A stretch of 64,000 bases of DNA from Polyodon spathula (lineage: Eukaryota; Chordata; Actinopteri; Acipenseriformes; Polyodontidae), in assembly GCF_017654505.1 (NCBI RefSeq), contig NC_054539.1, positions 66,921,256 through 66,985,255 on the forward strand, read 5' to 3'. Made by a program: the position numbers and the translations under genes. The notes beneath the pieces are model-generated. The model was not told where the DNA came from, did no database searches, and was given only the letters and a program-made list of their open reading frames with translations. Shown piece after piece: positions 1 to 12,808 of this stretch. Numbering within the stretch: the first letter of the stretch is position 1; every line of letters begins with the position of its first letter.

Positions 1-1454
1 TGCGATCTTTACTTTGAAATCCGTTATGTGTAAAAATGCAGTAAATTACGATTCTGAACAGCATAGCTTGTAAAAAGTCTTGGCATCACATAAAGCTAGT
101 CTTGGCAGTTCTGGAAACTAATAAGACCGTTTAGAAACGAAAGGAAGAGAAAAGTATGACATGTCAGTGATATAATAGTCTTACCTTCTTTTTGAAATAT
201 CCCCAAAATTCTCAGTTCTTGCCAAATAAGGTGCTTGGTCGACCTAATCACTAAATTAAAAAAAAACAACAAAAAAACAGATTTTCTTTGTACTGTTTTT
301 CGTGTTTTTTATTTTCTTTTTCTTTAGCAGCTAGCAGATTTGCGATTCTTATGCTTCTAACTTTCTATGATGTTGATCCTGTACTTTGCCATCAATGCAA
401 TAAGTGCGCCGCGTTTCTGCACAAACACATGCACTCCTTGAATTCGTCCAATTTTAAATTTGCAGCAGATAGGTGTGACCATTCATTGCAAAACACAACA
501 CACAGCCATCACTTGTGCCTGGAGCAGTGGCTGTGCTACCTGATTGGGGGCCTTCGTCGCAACCCCCGCCCCTTTTGTTTTTTATTTTGTAGTACCCTCT
601 CCTTTATGATGTAATTGATTGCTATTAATCCCAGTTCGATTCTTAATTAAAACATTGATAAACGTGTAAATTGGTCAATGAATTTAGCTGATCCAGTAAC
701 GGTGGTTTTCGAAGTGTTTTGCTCTCGAGTGCTTTTCTGAAAGTAATTTTAAAAGTTTAAAGTTGCAAATCTAGCAAGAGACGTGTAGGTATGGGAAATA
801 TAAATACAATGAATATTTGTTTCACCGAAACAGTTTAGGAAAAATAGATTTGCAGTTAGAAAAAGCATAACAAATTTTTCACTGAAGACAAATCTCAATG
901 ACATCATTCTGGGTGTGTTCAGAGCAAATAAGTACACCCCTTGCAACTGTACTGCTAATCAGACCTATGAAAACTGAGAAACGACGTATTACTGGCTTTC
1001 AACAGCAGAGATATTCTATTTAAATACATATCTAACTTGCTTACCGTATTCAGCTTGCTTACATTTGTAACATAAATGGATAGGCAAAACAGGCTGAATA
1101 CACCAAGTTCAATTGTTATCCACGTATCCATAGTTACACAGCGATCTCAGTTTTTCCAGGACAATGCAATGAAACATAATTGTTATGATTTTAATGTATA
1201 TTAATAGTCAAACATCTGGACAGTTAATATTATCACTTGTGGCCAATCCTGTTTCAAAAGCAAAAAGAGCAAGAAAGAACCCAATGGTAAGATTCAAATT
1301 GAGACTGATGTCTAAAACTTGTATTTTGTTTGTGTACATCAAAGTAATTATTGTATTATTATTAGCACACCTGCTGTTTCCCCTAGAAAGTCTGATGCCC
1401 CAGGTTGAGAACCTCTACACAGAGTAGGTTACGTTGTGTTTTACTTTAATATAT
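1..1454. other. no recognisable gene
   Basis: AT-rich sequence with short chance frames only. I saw no splice-flanked conserved coding segment and no transposon protein similarity. Confidence 0.5.
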
Positions 1455-1499
1455 ATGTCTGTCAATTTCTTACCACAAGATCAACACCGCATTTGAAAT

Positions 1500-1547
<48 letters not shown>

Positions 1548-1592
1548 ATTTCAAATGCGGTGTTGATCTTGTGGTAAGAAATTGACAGACAT
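1455..1592. repeat. perfect 138-bp palindrome with (TA)n centre
   Basis: Arms 1455-1500 and 1547-1592 are exact reverse complements (46 bp each, outer end ATGTCTGTCAAT). They are joined by TTTA, a TA run and TAAA, so the whole segment is its own reverse complement. It may be a small foldback transposon or a palindromic AT-rich repeat. Confidence 0.9.
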
Positions 1593-2047
1593 CGTTTCAT
1601 CTCATGTACCAGTGCTGTCAGCTCAGATAAATAACGTTAGGTTACTTACAGTAATCCTGGTTCCCTGAAAGAAAAGACGACCACCAATGATATTATGTAT
1701 GGGATATGCCTGCCCATTGGGTAGGTATTGCTGAGCCCTCTATACCAGAGCTGTCGATAGGCCCCTTCCTGGGATAATACACTCGGCCCCGCCCACTGAG
1801 GGATTAAAGCCGTCATCCTGAGGAAGCCATTTCTCTTTATCCATGAAACCCGTGCGGGCGAACGATGCAACCTTGTAGTTGGTGGTTCTTCTATTTCAGG
1901 GAACCAGGGTTACGGTAAGTAACCTAACATTCCCTTTTAATTTGAAGACGACCACCAACTACATTATGTATGGGATAATGTATACCAGAGACGCTGCTAG
2001 GGAGAAGGAATGGCAGCATATGAGGGATGCATCAGAACCGCATAAGG

Positions 2048-3180
2048 TTAACGGTGTGAATTTATACCCTCAAGGACCCTTGTGGCTAATGAAGACAGAG
2101 CAGTATCTACTACATTAAGGTGGTAGAACCTGGTGAAGGTATGCATTGTAGCCCATCTAGTCGCAGTACAAACATCTGACATCGAGGCCCCTCTGAAGAG
2201 AGCCCAAGATGTAGCCAACCCTCTAGAGGAGGGTACGACTACCCTCCCAGGTGGAGGCAAGCCAGCACCATCCTGTGTTCACAATCCAATATGAAAGACA
2301 CTGCTTTGAGAGGGGCTGTCCTAGGGTCCATGTCCCGTGACAGACAAAGAGCTGGTCAGACTAACGTAGAGCTCTTGTCCTTTCCATGCAGCATCTCAAT
2401 GCACAAACTGGGCAGAGGAAATTCAATCTCTTATCCTCCGTTGAAGCAAACAAGGGTGGATGGAAGGACTCCAGTTCCACAGACTGATTAATGTGGAAAG
2501 CTGTGATCACCTTGGGGAGGAAAGCAGGGTTGGTGCACAGAGACACCCTGCTGCCATCCACCCAAACACGCATGCAGGAGCTGTGCAGAAACAGCGCCTG
2601 CAGTTCACTGACCCACTTAGCGGAGCTGATAGCCACGAGAAAGGCTGCTTTCATAGACAGGTAGTTCAACTCTATAGAGTGTACGGGCTCAAACTGGGCC
2701 TTCGTCAGAGCCTCCAGTACAATATTAAGGCTCAATCTGGGGAGAAAAATCCTCCTGGGAGGGCATAATCACCTTTAAGAAGTTGGGTAGCCAAGAAATG
2801 CTTCACTGGAGACACCAAATCAGAAAACCAGAAAGCTGCTAAATACATCTTCAAAGTGGAAGGTGACCTACCATCATCAAGCAGTTCTTGCAAATAACTG
2901 GCATAGTGCAAGAGACTGGGTCATGGCTTCTAGCCAGACACCAAGCTTGGAAATACCTCCACTTGTAGGTGTACAAAGACCTGGTGGAGTCTGCCCTCTC
3001 CTGACTAAGAAAATTCATGTGCTGTGGGATCTCCCAGGGCTGGCTGTGCAACAGCAGGCACAGGGTCAAAAACCAGATTCTTCTGGGCCACCTGGGGGCC
3101 ACTAGGAGAACTGACGCCTCCTCTAACCGGACCTTTCCGAGAAAGGCCGGGAGCAGCAGTATAGGTGGGAAAGCATGCAA
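2048..3180 (-). pseudogene. DIRS tyrosine recombinase (integrase), broken
   Basis: Three minus-strand pieces are recognisable. The N-terminal part at 3180-2851 includes LLPAFLGKVRLEEASVLLVA. The core at 2735-2361 includes KAAFLVAISSAKWVSELQAL and LCPVCALRCCMERT. The C-terminal part at 2260-2048 includes SSRGLATSWALFRG and HTFTRFYHLNV. They need frameshifts to join. The box I catalytic Arg of the usual SAKRVSEL is Trp here, and the His of HSSR reads Pro, so the enzyme would be inactive even if joined. Confidence 0.8.
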
Positions 3181-3339
3181 AAACTTTTAAACGCTAGGGC
3201 GTCTATGCCGAGAGGACCACCTAAGCAGTGGAGGGAGTACCACAGGGGGCAATGCGTCGTCTCTGCCGAGGTGAAGAGATCAATCTGCATCTCTCCCGAA
3301 CCATTCCCAAATGCGCTCCACTACCTGAGGGTGGAGTCA

Positions 3340-3684
3340 CTACTCTGACAGATGCAAACCCTCCCTGGAGAGTAAGTTGGCTGCCCATTTCACCACTCCT
3401 GGAATGTGCATTGCCCACAGGGACAGTAAGTTCCTCTGAGCCCATGTCAGTAGCCTGAAGGCCATGCAATGCAACCCCGGGGACCGTAGGCCACCCTGGT
3501 GGTTGACATACGCCACCACTGTCATGTTGTCCGTCTGGAGCAACACAAGTGTGCTCTGCAGCACCGGGAGGAAGTGGTGGGAGCAACCCTGGATAATGCC
3601 CCTTGTCTGCCTCGAAAGCTTCATCCTTCTCGCCTGCGGAGATGTGGAACAACTATGGAGGGCCTGCGCATCGGGGATGTCCAT
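3340..3684 (-). pseudogene. DIRS RNase H domain fragment
   Basis: The minus-strand frame reads LLPVLQSTLVLLQTDNMTVV then AYVNHQGGLRSPGLHCMAFR and LLSLWAMHIPGVVKWAANLL. This is the RNase H region of DIRS/Ngaro polyproteins (TDN..VAYVNHQGG, HIPG..N..AD-like end). The preceding reverse transcriptase palm motif is not visible, so the element is internally deleted. Confidence 0.75.
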
Positions 3685-4019
3685 CAGGGGGTCCTGGGAC
3701 AGGTCATGGAGGAGGGGCTCTGGGACTCCAAGGATGCAGAACTCTCCTCGTCGACCTCTCCAACCTATTTTCCTTCACTCGAGGCTGAAGAGCCACACAG
3801 ATGCTGCAGGCGACCGCCCTCTTGAGGGCCAATGTGGCGTGTTAGACGCCCAAGCACCGCACACAGAGGGTATGCTTATCCTGCTGTGGGATAATTGCAT
3901 TGCTGGCCACGCAGGGTTGGAACCCTGACTTGCCTCGCATGAGTTTGGTGTTCTGCATCAGCTGTGCAACGAACACTGCTTGCAATGGTTGTAATGAAGT
4001 CAAGCACTGATTAATAGTG

Positions 4020-4505
4020 CAGCGGTGTGTGTTCATCCACTAGCGCTGTAGCAGAGGGCATCGAACACCTTGCACACCATGCACCGTGTGTACCGATCAC
4101 TGTGCACACCTAGTACCATGGCCACCATGTATTGTGCAGCACCGAATGCCTGTGCACTAGTGTAGCGGACAGCACCTAGCACCTAGCACCATGCACCATA
4201 TGCACCATGCGTACTGAGCACCGTGCCCAGCAGGTACCATAAGCACTATGTGTGCTGTGTACTGTGCAGCACCGTGTGTTTGTGCATTGCTTCTGTATCA
4301 ATCGGCCGATCACCGTGTGCACCATGCGCACCGAGTACCATGGCACTACTTGCATCATGTGCCGTGCAGCACCGTGAATTCTTGCACTAGCTCTATAGCA
4401 GCGGCCAAGCACCGTGTGCACCATACATATAGTGTACCATGCAGCACTGTGCATTCGTGCACTAGCGCTGTAGCAGTGGGAACCAAGCACCGTGTGCACC
4501 AAGGT
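4020..4505. repeat. degenerate minisatellite inside the DIRS element
   Basis: Irregular tandem units of about 70-120 bp contain TGCACTAGCGCTGTAGCAG and CACCGTGTGCACCA-type motifs. Clear unit starts are near 4035, 4151, 4274, 4384 and 4458. The block lies where the gag-side end of the element should be. Confidence 0.65.
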
Positions 4506-5030
4506 GGGCGGGCCTACGCAGCTGGCCAGGTCTACTCAGCAGCAGGGATGCGACAAGGCCTAGCCCCGTGGAGGAACTGTGTACTCTCAAGAAAGAAATA
4601 CACAACCACTCACGGGTGACTGCACAGACAGTCTTTCACACACGACAGACAGATAACAAAGAGCGGCCTACTGCGCAAGCGAGGAGGCTGCTGAAAGACA
4701 GTAAGGCGAAAGGCTCAGTCTTTTCAAAGTTGTTGATTCCGGGAAAGTGGCAAGCCAGCTTTCAGCACAAATGCAAGGGAAATACCATCGACTCGAGAAG
4801 CTCTTTTCTATCAGCACGCTCAGCTCAACACATAGGTCTTACAATACCATCTTGAGAAGGAAAAAGAGAAATAGCTTCCTCTAGATGACTGTTTTAATCC
4901 CTCGATGGGCGGGACCGAGTGCATCATCCGAGGATGGGGCCTATTGGCAGCTCTGGTATAGAGGGCTCAGCAATACCTATCCAATGGGCAGGCATATCCC
5001 ATATGTAATGTCATTTGGTGGTCGTGTTCG

Positions 5031-8000
5031 AATTGAAAGAGAACTACGTTCTGATCTTTTCAATAAGATTTATAAAAATGGGTATGAAATTATAACAAAA
5101 GAATACCTTTCTTTTAATATGGATTCCATCTAAGGTTGCCACCTGTCCCACTACGCAGGTATCGCAAAGTCCCTAAACAATATGTATAAAACTGGACTGG
5201 TTTTGGCAGTGCTTGCTAGTCTGTTAACTATCTTTAAATTTAAAGCATTTTCATTTTAGCTTCATTGTTAAACTTGGCAATATTGTCCTACAATTACTAA
5301 TTGATACTGTGATCATTTCACTGTGTTATTTAATTAAGTAAACATGTATTTGAAAGTTTTTTAAATTAAAAGTAGAAATACAAAACTGCGTGGCATTTTT
5401 CTTTGTGAATGTGCTAAGTTATTAACGCCTATACAAAAACCGTAATAATCTACCAAGGTAGCAAATCCGCCGAATTTAATACCAGCCAAAAAATTTCCAG
5501 TTATACGGTACACGGCGTGTGTTCGTCTTCACCATTCCCGAGTCAGTGCAGGGGGGGTAGCAGTGAGCCGAGCTTAAATAATAATTGGATATTCTAAATT
5601 GGGAGAAAATAATAACAAAATAATCAATGACTACTAAATAAAAAAAAAAAAAAAAAAAAAAAAACAGTCCTAGAATTTCACAAATACGTGCATTTTGATA
5701 ATTATTGGAAAGAAGCACATTCACCACAGGTGGGTAGGTACTTTTTGATTCTTTTTAGCAGCTGCTAATGAGCCAGCCATTCAGTTGTAGGGTCTACTCA
5801 ATCTACTCAAAATTTGCTCTGCAAGGAAAACAAGCTCAGACTTAACAGACCGAACTTGCTTGCTAGTCCTTTCCTTTGCTTTGCAAAATTGTTACCGAAA
5901 GGAGAATTTCTCTTATTCAATTTCAACTTCATCTATGCTTTGGGAATGACACAGAACAATCATTGTTGAAACTGACAGAACTCTAAACATCCAGAATTTG
6001 CCTTACAGCTGAGTAAGACAGAAAACACAGATTTCAAAATGTCCCCTGCTGTTTAAGCTGTGGTGTCAAAGCTCCAGCCATTAATCTAACCATTTACAGC
6101 TAGTCTGGTGTGTTTCTGACTCCTTTATTTCAGATTTTTGGCTCAAGAGATGCAATTCTGAATACTTTGTTTAAACTGATTTTCAAAGATTCTTAAATGA
6201 GTGCTAACCTTATATTACCAGCACTTATTGTGATAGTGGTCCACTATGAAAGGCGCTATATAAAATAAAGATTGATTGATTATATTATTACTGCAGAATA
6301 GCTGTATATTTCAACAACATTTCTCTAGATAAAGTCGGATAATACTGCAATTGTTTATCTAGAGTGCTGTGTTTGAAAGTGAAGACCCAAAAGATTCTCA
6401 GCACATAGTGGGATTCCAGTAACAATGGAGCTAATATTAGAGAAATAAATTAAACCACCCTACCAATTCTTTGATGGTGCAATTGTATGGCATCAACTTA
6501 CTTTCAGCTTTAACATCTGATATGGGTGTTGGCTCACATAATAAATTTGATACCAGCTGTTATATCAGAAGTAAATCTCATTCATACTGGTGCAGTAATA
6601 CAGTATGTGTGTGTGTTTTATTTAACACAACTAGTTACTGTTAAAAAAAACCAAAAAACTATAAACTATAAACTAACCTCTCCTGTGATGCACATGTCAT
6701 TAGCCTTGAAGTACAAAATGCTGTCAAATTACTAAAGTGTTTTGCCAGAAAGCTTAAAAACGCCTGTCCTATAAAAGTCCTTATGTTGATGCATAAAACC
6801 AGCAATTGATGATGACAGCTATTAAGGGCAGAATGTGTTTTGCAATACGAATCCCCTAAGAGCGATGTGAAAAAGAAGAAAAAAGTTTTGATTGAATAAA
6901 GAAAATAAAGAATGACAGTACTGTCAGTTGCATTTACACGCTCACCGGTTCTTTGTGAAATGCTGATGTGCGGTATTGACTGCTACCATGAAACAGCATT
7001 AGCAAGTTCACACTTGCAATTCTGACTTTTAGGGTTCTAAAAGAGAACGGTGCAAAATCTTCCATGGTCTTGTGTGCAAAAAATATATATCAAAGATTAG
7101 CTTAACATTTCTTGTACCTCCTTTACATCTGATTAGGGGTTCTTTCTCCAATATTTGGTTATTATCATCTCTTTCTGTGTGCCTGATCTAGGCAGGACAA
7201 TCCTAAGTACTGAGTCTGAACATCCTCCATCAATCCATTCAAATCATGTGACACGTTGATCTTTCAAGTGCCAACCCCAGCCACGACACTTTCACAGAGT
7301 TTAAATTAAGCACGAAGCAAGTTGATAGTCAGGATAGGGCTTGTGGTTTGTTTTTATTGTATATTTCAATGTATTTGTGGTGTGTATTATTTGCATTTTG
7401 GCTGTATTATAGTTATGTTTTTAAATAAATAAATAAACATCAATGCAAATTATCATGATAAATAAATCAAAAGTGCAGATAAATAGTGAGGTTATGCGTG
7501 TGCTTGTTTTGGTCATTGGTAAGGTGTGAGGGGGAAAGGTAGTTGAGTGGTCAGGTGGTTATAATTAGGTGGGTGTTTAGAGGAGAGGTCACTTTTGTCT
7601 AGCTTCCGGAAGGAGAGGCAGATCCTGTTTTTACTCTGCTACAAGCTATAGTTGGCATGCTTCATTATAGTTTTTTATTTTTTTTCTAAATGTCAGATAA
7701 TGCACTGCTGACAATCTGTAGAGGCACATGTTCTTAATAAATATAGGTAAAATCCCTGGAACATATATACAGTAATGACTTGTGGATTCTTGCTGTATCA
7801 ATCTAATGTAAAAAGTGTTCACTCAAGATGATGTTTGACGGCCTGTGACACAAATTTAGAGAATAAAATCTTAACCCAATATTGGAGCAACAGAACCTAG
7901 AAGAAAAAAAGTGTAATTGTAAAACCTTAAAACAGTACAACTCTAAAACTAAACCCCTAAAATAGTAAAACTTTAAAATAGTAAAATAGCTCATGAACAC

Positions 8001-8144
8001 CCAACTATTGTACACAAGGTGTGGTAAAATGGCTGGTCAGCGCTGTGAATAGCCACAGAGGCAAAAATCAAGCAAAACGTTGTATCAGTGTATACCTTTA
8101 TTGTTATAACACATTATAACATATAAATATTGTTATAACATGGC
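5031..8144. other. no gene; one LINE-type tail
   Basis: AT-rich sequence with an A24 run (5641-5664). The segment near 6219-6285 (GTGGTCCACTATGAAAGGCG then CTATATAAAATAAA) looks like the 3' tail of a fish LINE or SINE. The same tail recurs inverted near 48490-48545. Confidence 0.5.
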
Positions 8145-8855
8145 TTGGGGAACGTTGATGGACAGCAATCTTCAAGTCAAGCCACAAATTTTCGATTGGA
8201 TTTAGGTCAGGGCTCTAACTGGGCCACTCAAGGACATTTACCTTTTTGTTCCTTAGCCACTCCAGTGCAGCTTTGGCTGTGTGCTTTGGGTCGTTGTCCT
8301 GCTGAAAGGTGAAATTCCGTCCCAGTTTCAGCTTTCTTACAGGATGCAACAGGTTTTCTTCAAGAACTTCTTTGTAGTTTGCTCCATTCTTTTTCCTTCT
8401 ATCCTGACAAGTGCCCCAGTCCCTGCTGATGAAAAACATCCCCATAACATGATGCTTCCACCACCATGCTTCACAATAGGTGATGCGCTGTGTTGGGTTT
8501 GTGCCAAACATAATGCTTTGCATTAAGGCCAAAAAGTTCCATTTTAGTTTCGTCAGACCAGAAAACTTTTTGCCACATGGCTATAGAATCTCCTGAGTGT
8601 ACTTTTGCATACTTCAAATGGGATTCAAGGTGGGCTTTCTTGAGTAATAGTTTCCTTCTTGTCACCCTAACATGTAGGCCAGATTTGTGGAGTGCTTGGG
8701 ATATTGTTGTCACATGCACACATTGACCTGTCTTGGCCTTAAAAGCCTGTAGCTAGTGCAAAGTTGCCATTGGCCTCTTGGTAGCATCTCTGATCAGTCT
8801 CCTTCTTACTCAGTCATCCAGTTTGGAGGGAGAGCCTGATCTGACCGTGCTCCAA
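8145..8855 (-). mobile_element. Tc1-type transposon remnant, family A
   Basis: The minus strand encodes pieces of a Tc1/mariner transposase. [36 protein letters not shown] (first catalytic Asp) and [20 protein letters not shown] (second Asp) are readable, but they lie in two frames. Both ends and the last catalytic Glu region are missing or decayed. It is the same family as 45121-46430. Confidence 0.85.
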
Positions 8856-9904
8856 TGGCTATTCAAGGTCTTGAATAAACCATCGTGGTTTATACCTTAT
8901 TCATTGTTAGATTTTGTTGCTGTATTCTTTTTTTTAAATAACATGTCTGTTTTAAGTCTTCAAATAGGTTATTGTTCCTTTTTTTCAGGCTTGTGCAAGT
9001 GCATCTTTTAAAAAATATTAACAAATAAATCAACATAATATTTGTTCTCTTTTTAGAGATTATCAAAGTGATAAATATGGTAGTTATATGAAAGGTAATT
9101 AAAAATGCCATTACTAATCATTTTGATGTGGACAGATAGTACAGTATTGCAGATATGTGGCATTTTCTGGACCACAACAGAATTATTTTTATTTCTTTTT
9201 CTATTTACATACTTACAATTTAGTGGGGAAAAAGACTGTAGTAGATATGTACAGTATCCAATCACACATAATATATGACTTAAATATATTCAAATGATCA
9301 AAACAAGAAGCAACAACAGACATGGTGTAGCCATATAAACCTAAGTCTAGCTAAAACATGTGATGCTGAAATACTCTGCAAATTGGGTTTTAAATGACGT
9401 AAATCAGGAGCCTTTTACAGTGCAATAGTTCATGCCGGACTATAAGAAAACAAGTTTGAAAGACATAATTTACAACACAGACTACTACAAAGATTTAGAT
9501 TTGTTTTTCACTACTGGAAAGGAAAAGTAATGTAGTGTGTAGCAACAGACTGATTCATAGCTAAAACACTGCTTCATTTTCATTTATACGTATCTATAGA
9601 AAGAGATATAAGTCTAATTATGCCAGTAGCTGCAAAACTGTATATTCAAATAATATCCTTAGCCCTACAAATGGAGTTTGTAGGTTAGATTGTGTTCTCC
9701 ATTTGTTTAATTGAATACCACATGATTTGGCTTGGGGGTTCTGAGGTGGTTTGAATTCCTTCTATATTTGTCTCAGTGTCATAAGACTTCTTGAAACTTC
9801 TTTCAACTGGTAGTTTTTTTCAGTTAACACAAAACTGATCCCTGTAGGTACTAATTTGAGGTAGGGAAAGAGTGAGAGATTGATCGTGGGTAAGGTAACA
9901 CACA

Positions 9905-10058
9905 CAACCTCAGAGCTACAGCATCGGATGACCACGCAGCTCTGGGTCATGGCCGGCAGTGGGATGGCCTGGACTTGAAATGGCGATCTCCAGGCTACAG
10001 TGCACATCCTGCACTCCATGCGGAGTGCCTTTACTGGATGCACCACTCAGGAACCCCC
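9905..10058 (-). mobile_element. tRNA-derived SINE head
   Basis: The reverse strand begins GGGGGTTCCTGAGTGGTGCA, runs through CACTCCGCATGGAGTGCAGG and has the B-box-like CCATTTCAAGTCC at 9983-9971. This is a tRNA-like promoter head. I associate it with a SINE that is abundant in sturgeon DNA; this is from memory only. Confidence 0.6.
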
Positions 10059-11476
10059 ATGTGGTTGCCATTTTAAAGTGTTTTACTACCTCTCTCCCTC
10101 CAGTTTCAACTGACATTTTCCTATGTATTCTAGTCTGTACCAGCCACATCCAAGCCCATGGTTACACATGTGCGTATTTATTTGTTTATTGGTCTTATTT
10201 AATTTTTTGCGATATTGTTTGTTAGTTTTGATTAATATAGCACATCATTTTCAATGCTATGCTTATTTGCACTTTGTTTTCATTGATCAGATTTTTATTG
10301 TGTTTATTGGTGTGTTGGCTGAAGGAGTACCTGGTAACTGCTGTGTTGTGATTAAAGCAAGCCAAACTGGAACTATATTAAACTGTTTCTTTGCCTTATT
10401 TCTTGGGGGACATATATTTGGAGGGTCTGACCAAACTAGTGCTGCAGATAAAATAATCTGTTTATTTTTCTAACTTGTGCTAGTATTTGACCTGCGAACC
10501 AACTCGAAACATACCCTCAAAAGCTTGATACTGTTCACAAACTGGCTCCTTTCAAACCCAATGCTTGTTTATGGGGATTCAAGCTCACGTTAAAAAAAAA
10601 ATACGGCTCATTCATCCCAGCCCTGGCATGAAGGTTGATTATGATGATGCTTGCAGGTCATCTTAAGTAAAGAATTTGAGAGCATCATACAGTCGAACTC
10701 TGAGAATGAGTTGAATCGTTTCATTTGTTCTGTCACTTATGAATGTGGCAATGACGTTCCTGTGAGATGCCCATTCATTTGAGTTTGTTTTTGATGTGAT
10801 TTCCTTAAAGGCTGATAACCTAAGGTTATTTCAGCAAACAGATCGGGATTTGTTAACCAGAGAACCCATGACACAATTATTAATATGCATCCATGAGATT
10901 TAAAAAAAATATATAATTTTAACACACACACTTTTGTTCTCCTGCAGATATATTTGTGGATCACAGTTTTTATTTTATTTAATGTTTTATGGTTTGGTAA
11001 TGTATTGCAAATTCCTTAAGTAGTTCAAACAATTTGAGTTTAACCCTAAGCAAAGCCTGCAAATATTATAACCACACAAATGGAATGAGAGCAGCAGTGT
11101 TATCAGGGTTTTTCCATTAGCGGAAGACAACATCAAAATATTGGTGAGTAAACCTTTTGTCAACCCTAATGTGATGCTTTAACACAACCTGGGAGTGCCT
11201 CTTTGTGAGGCTGGTCTAGTCAAATTGTATTTCATTGTTAATTATTGGAAAGTGCATTTATTGATGTGTGGTGCAGTTGTGAAATTGATTAACCCTTCCT
11301 ATGTTGCCTTTGCTTTGTTGAGCGAATGTCACCTTGAGAGTTGGAGTAGTGCTCTGAGTGGGTAACGGCTGTCTCTGTGTATGTTGGGCAAGTGTGTGCT
11401 AGCTGCTGTTAGCTGCCTAATAAACCGCTTTGTACCTGAAAGCCTTGGTGTGTGTGACCTTGACTCCCATGCTCGC

Positions 11477-11478
11477 TA

Positions 11479-11566
<88 letters not shown>
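11477..11566. repeat. compound microsatellite (CTAT)n(TA)n
   Basis: About 14 CTAT units are followed by about 16 TA units. Confidence 0.95.
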
Positions 11567-11568
<2 letters not shown>

Positions 11569-12759
11569 ACTGACTGGGGGGAGGAAGAGGAATACAATGT
11601 AGTCTAGGAGGGGTTACAAAAAGACTTACAAAAAGTACTTACTATTAAATATAAAGAACTGGTACTGCTTAATCTCCAGTTGTTAAATATAGGAATGCTT
11701 TTTTTATTATATTTTTGAAAAGGTCCCGCCCATCGTTTAAATGTTAGTGTTCAGTTTACTACAGGTGGTTTAAGTGTGACAGAGAAAGAATGAACTTCAG
11801 CTACAAATCTCCCTCCTGACCTGTGAGGGCACTGTGTAAAGGGAACAGTGTACCCCGGACTGGATGGTTTGGAAATTCATTACAAGGAAAGGGGGCAGAG
11901 TCACAGTACAGGAAGGAAAACAAGGGGATGTGACTATGTGAACTGTTCCTTTTGTTATGGTTATGGAAGAACCGCTGTAAGACCGTATATGTACTGTGAG
12001 TGTTTTGCGTTTGTTTTTTCCGTATTGTACTGTTTGTTTTTTCTAGACAGCTAACGCTTCTGGAAGTCGTCACTTAAACAAAGCACCCAACCCGGACTTC
12101 ACTGCACTTGTACTCAATAAATAAATTAAATTTCACCACTTGCACTGCAGCATTCACTCTGGACTTGTGATCGTGTTTGTGTTCTGTGTCTGTTTAAATA
12201 CTGTGTCTTATTTTGGGACTGAACCCCGTGTTTATTTAACAATGCAATACACATCGTTGTGTATTGCCAGTCCTCCATTACTTTACTGGTGTCAAGTGAC
12301 ACTGGAATTACAAAAAAACAACCATTTCAACAGTACTTTGTTGTTTGTCATTGTCTCAACACCTGAACACTGCAAACCACTTTGCCACAATATGACACAC
12401 ACACACACACACAAAAAAAAAAAAACGGAAAAAAAGATAATTCACTCTTGCTTCCTGTTTGATGAACCAACTATACATTTTCAAGAATTTCCCCACAATG
12501 GACTACTCTTCTAGCACTGACAAAGTCCTGTAGCAGAAATCTGCACATGCAAACCATTCATCCAGACCAGTTATATACACTTATGAGCAGATCCTCACGC
12601 CATTGCTCTATAACTTTAACTATACATGTAACTCGGCACTTCTAGTGAATTGTAAAATAAACAGTGGAATGTATTTTCATTTTATTCTGCACTTCTTGAA
12701 TGGTTCAACCAAGTTTTACGAAAAAAACATCTATATTAAAAAATCACCGGAAATTAGGT

Positions 12760-12808
12760 TATATATATATATATATATATATTATAGATATATATATATA
12801 TATATATT
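12760..12808. repeat. interrupted (TA)n microsatellite
   Basis: Two TA runs are separated by TTATAG. Confidence 0.9.

Larger units (their letters stand above)
1641..5030 (-). mobile_element. decayed DIRS-type tyrosine-recombinase retrotransposon
   Basis: Inverted terminal repeats at about 1672-1841 and 4863-5028 are roughly 80% identical by eye (shared GGGATATGCCTGCCCATTGG). Between them, on the minus strand, lie a tandem-repeat block, an RNase H fragment and a tyrosine-recombinase fragment, in DIRS order. At the left end 1641-1671 is inverted at 1895-1924, and 1674-1707 recurs directly near 1945-1978. This resembles the internal complementary region by which DIRS elements replicate as circles. 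Most of the reverse transcriptase is missing. Confidence 0.8.

Noticed and set aside
4176..4619. His/Cys-rich open frames on both strands
   Set aside because: They arise from the degenerate minisatellite; frames exist on both strands because the unit lacks stops.
11330..12130. LTR-like poly(A) regions
   Set aside because: AATAAA contexts look retroviral, but no paired TG...CA ends or target duplication could be fixed.
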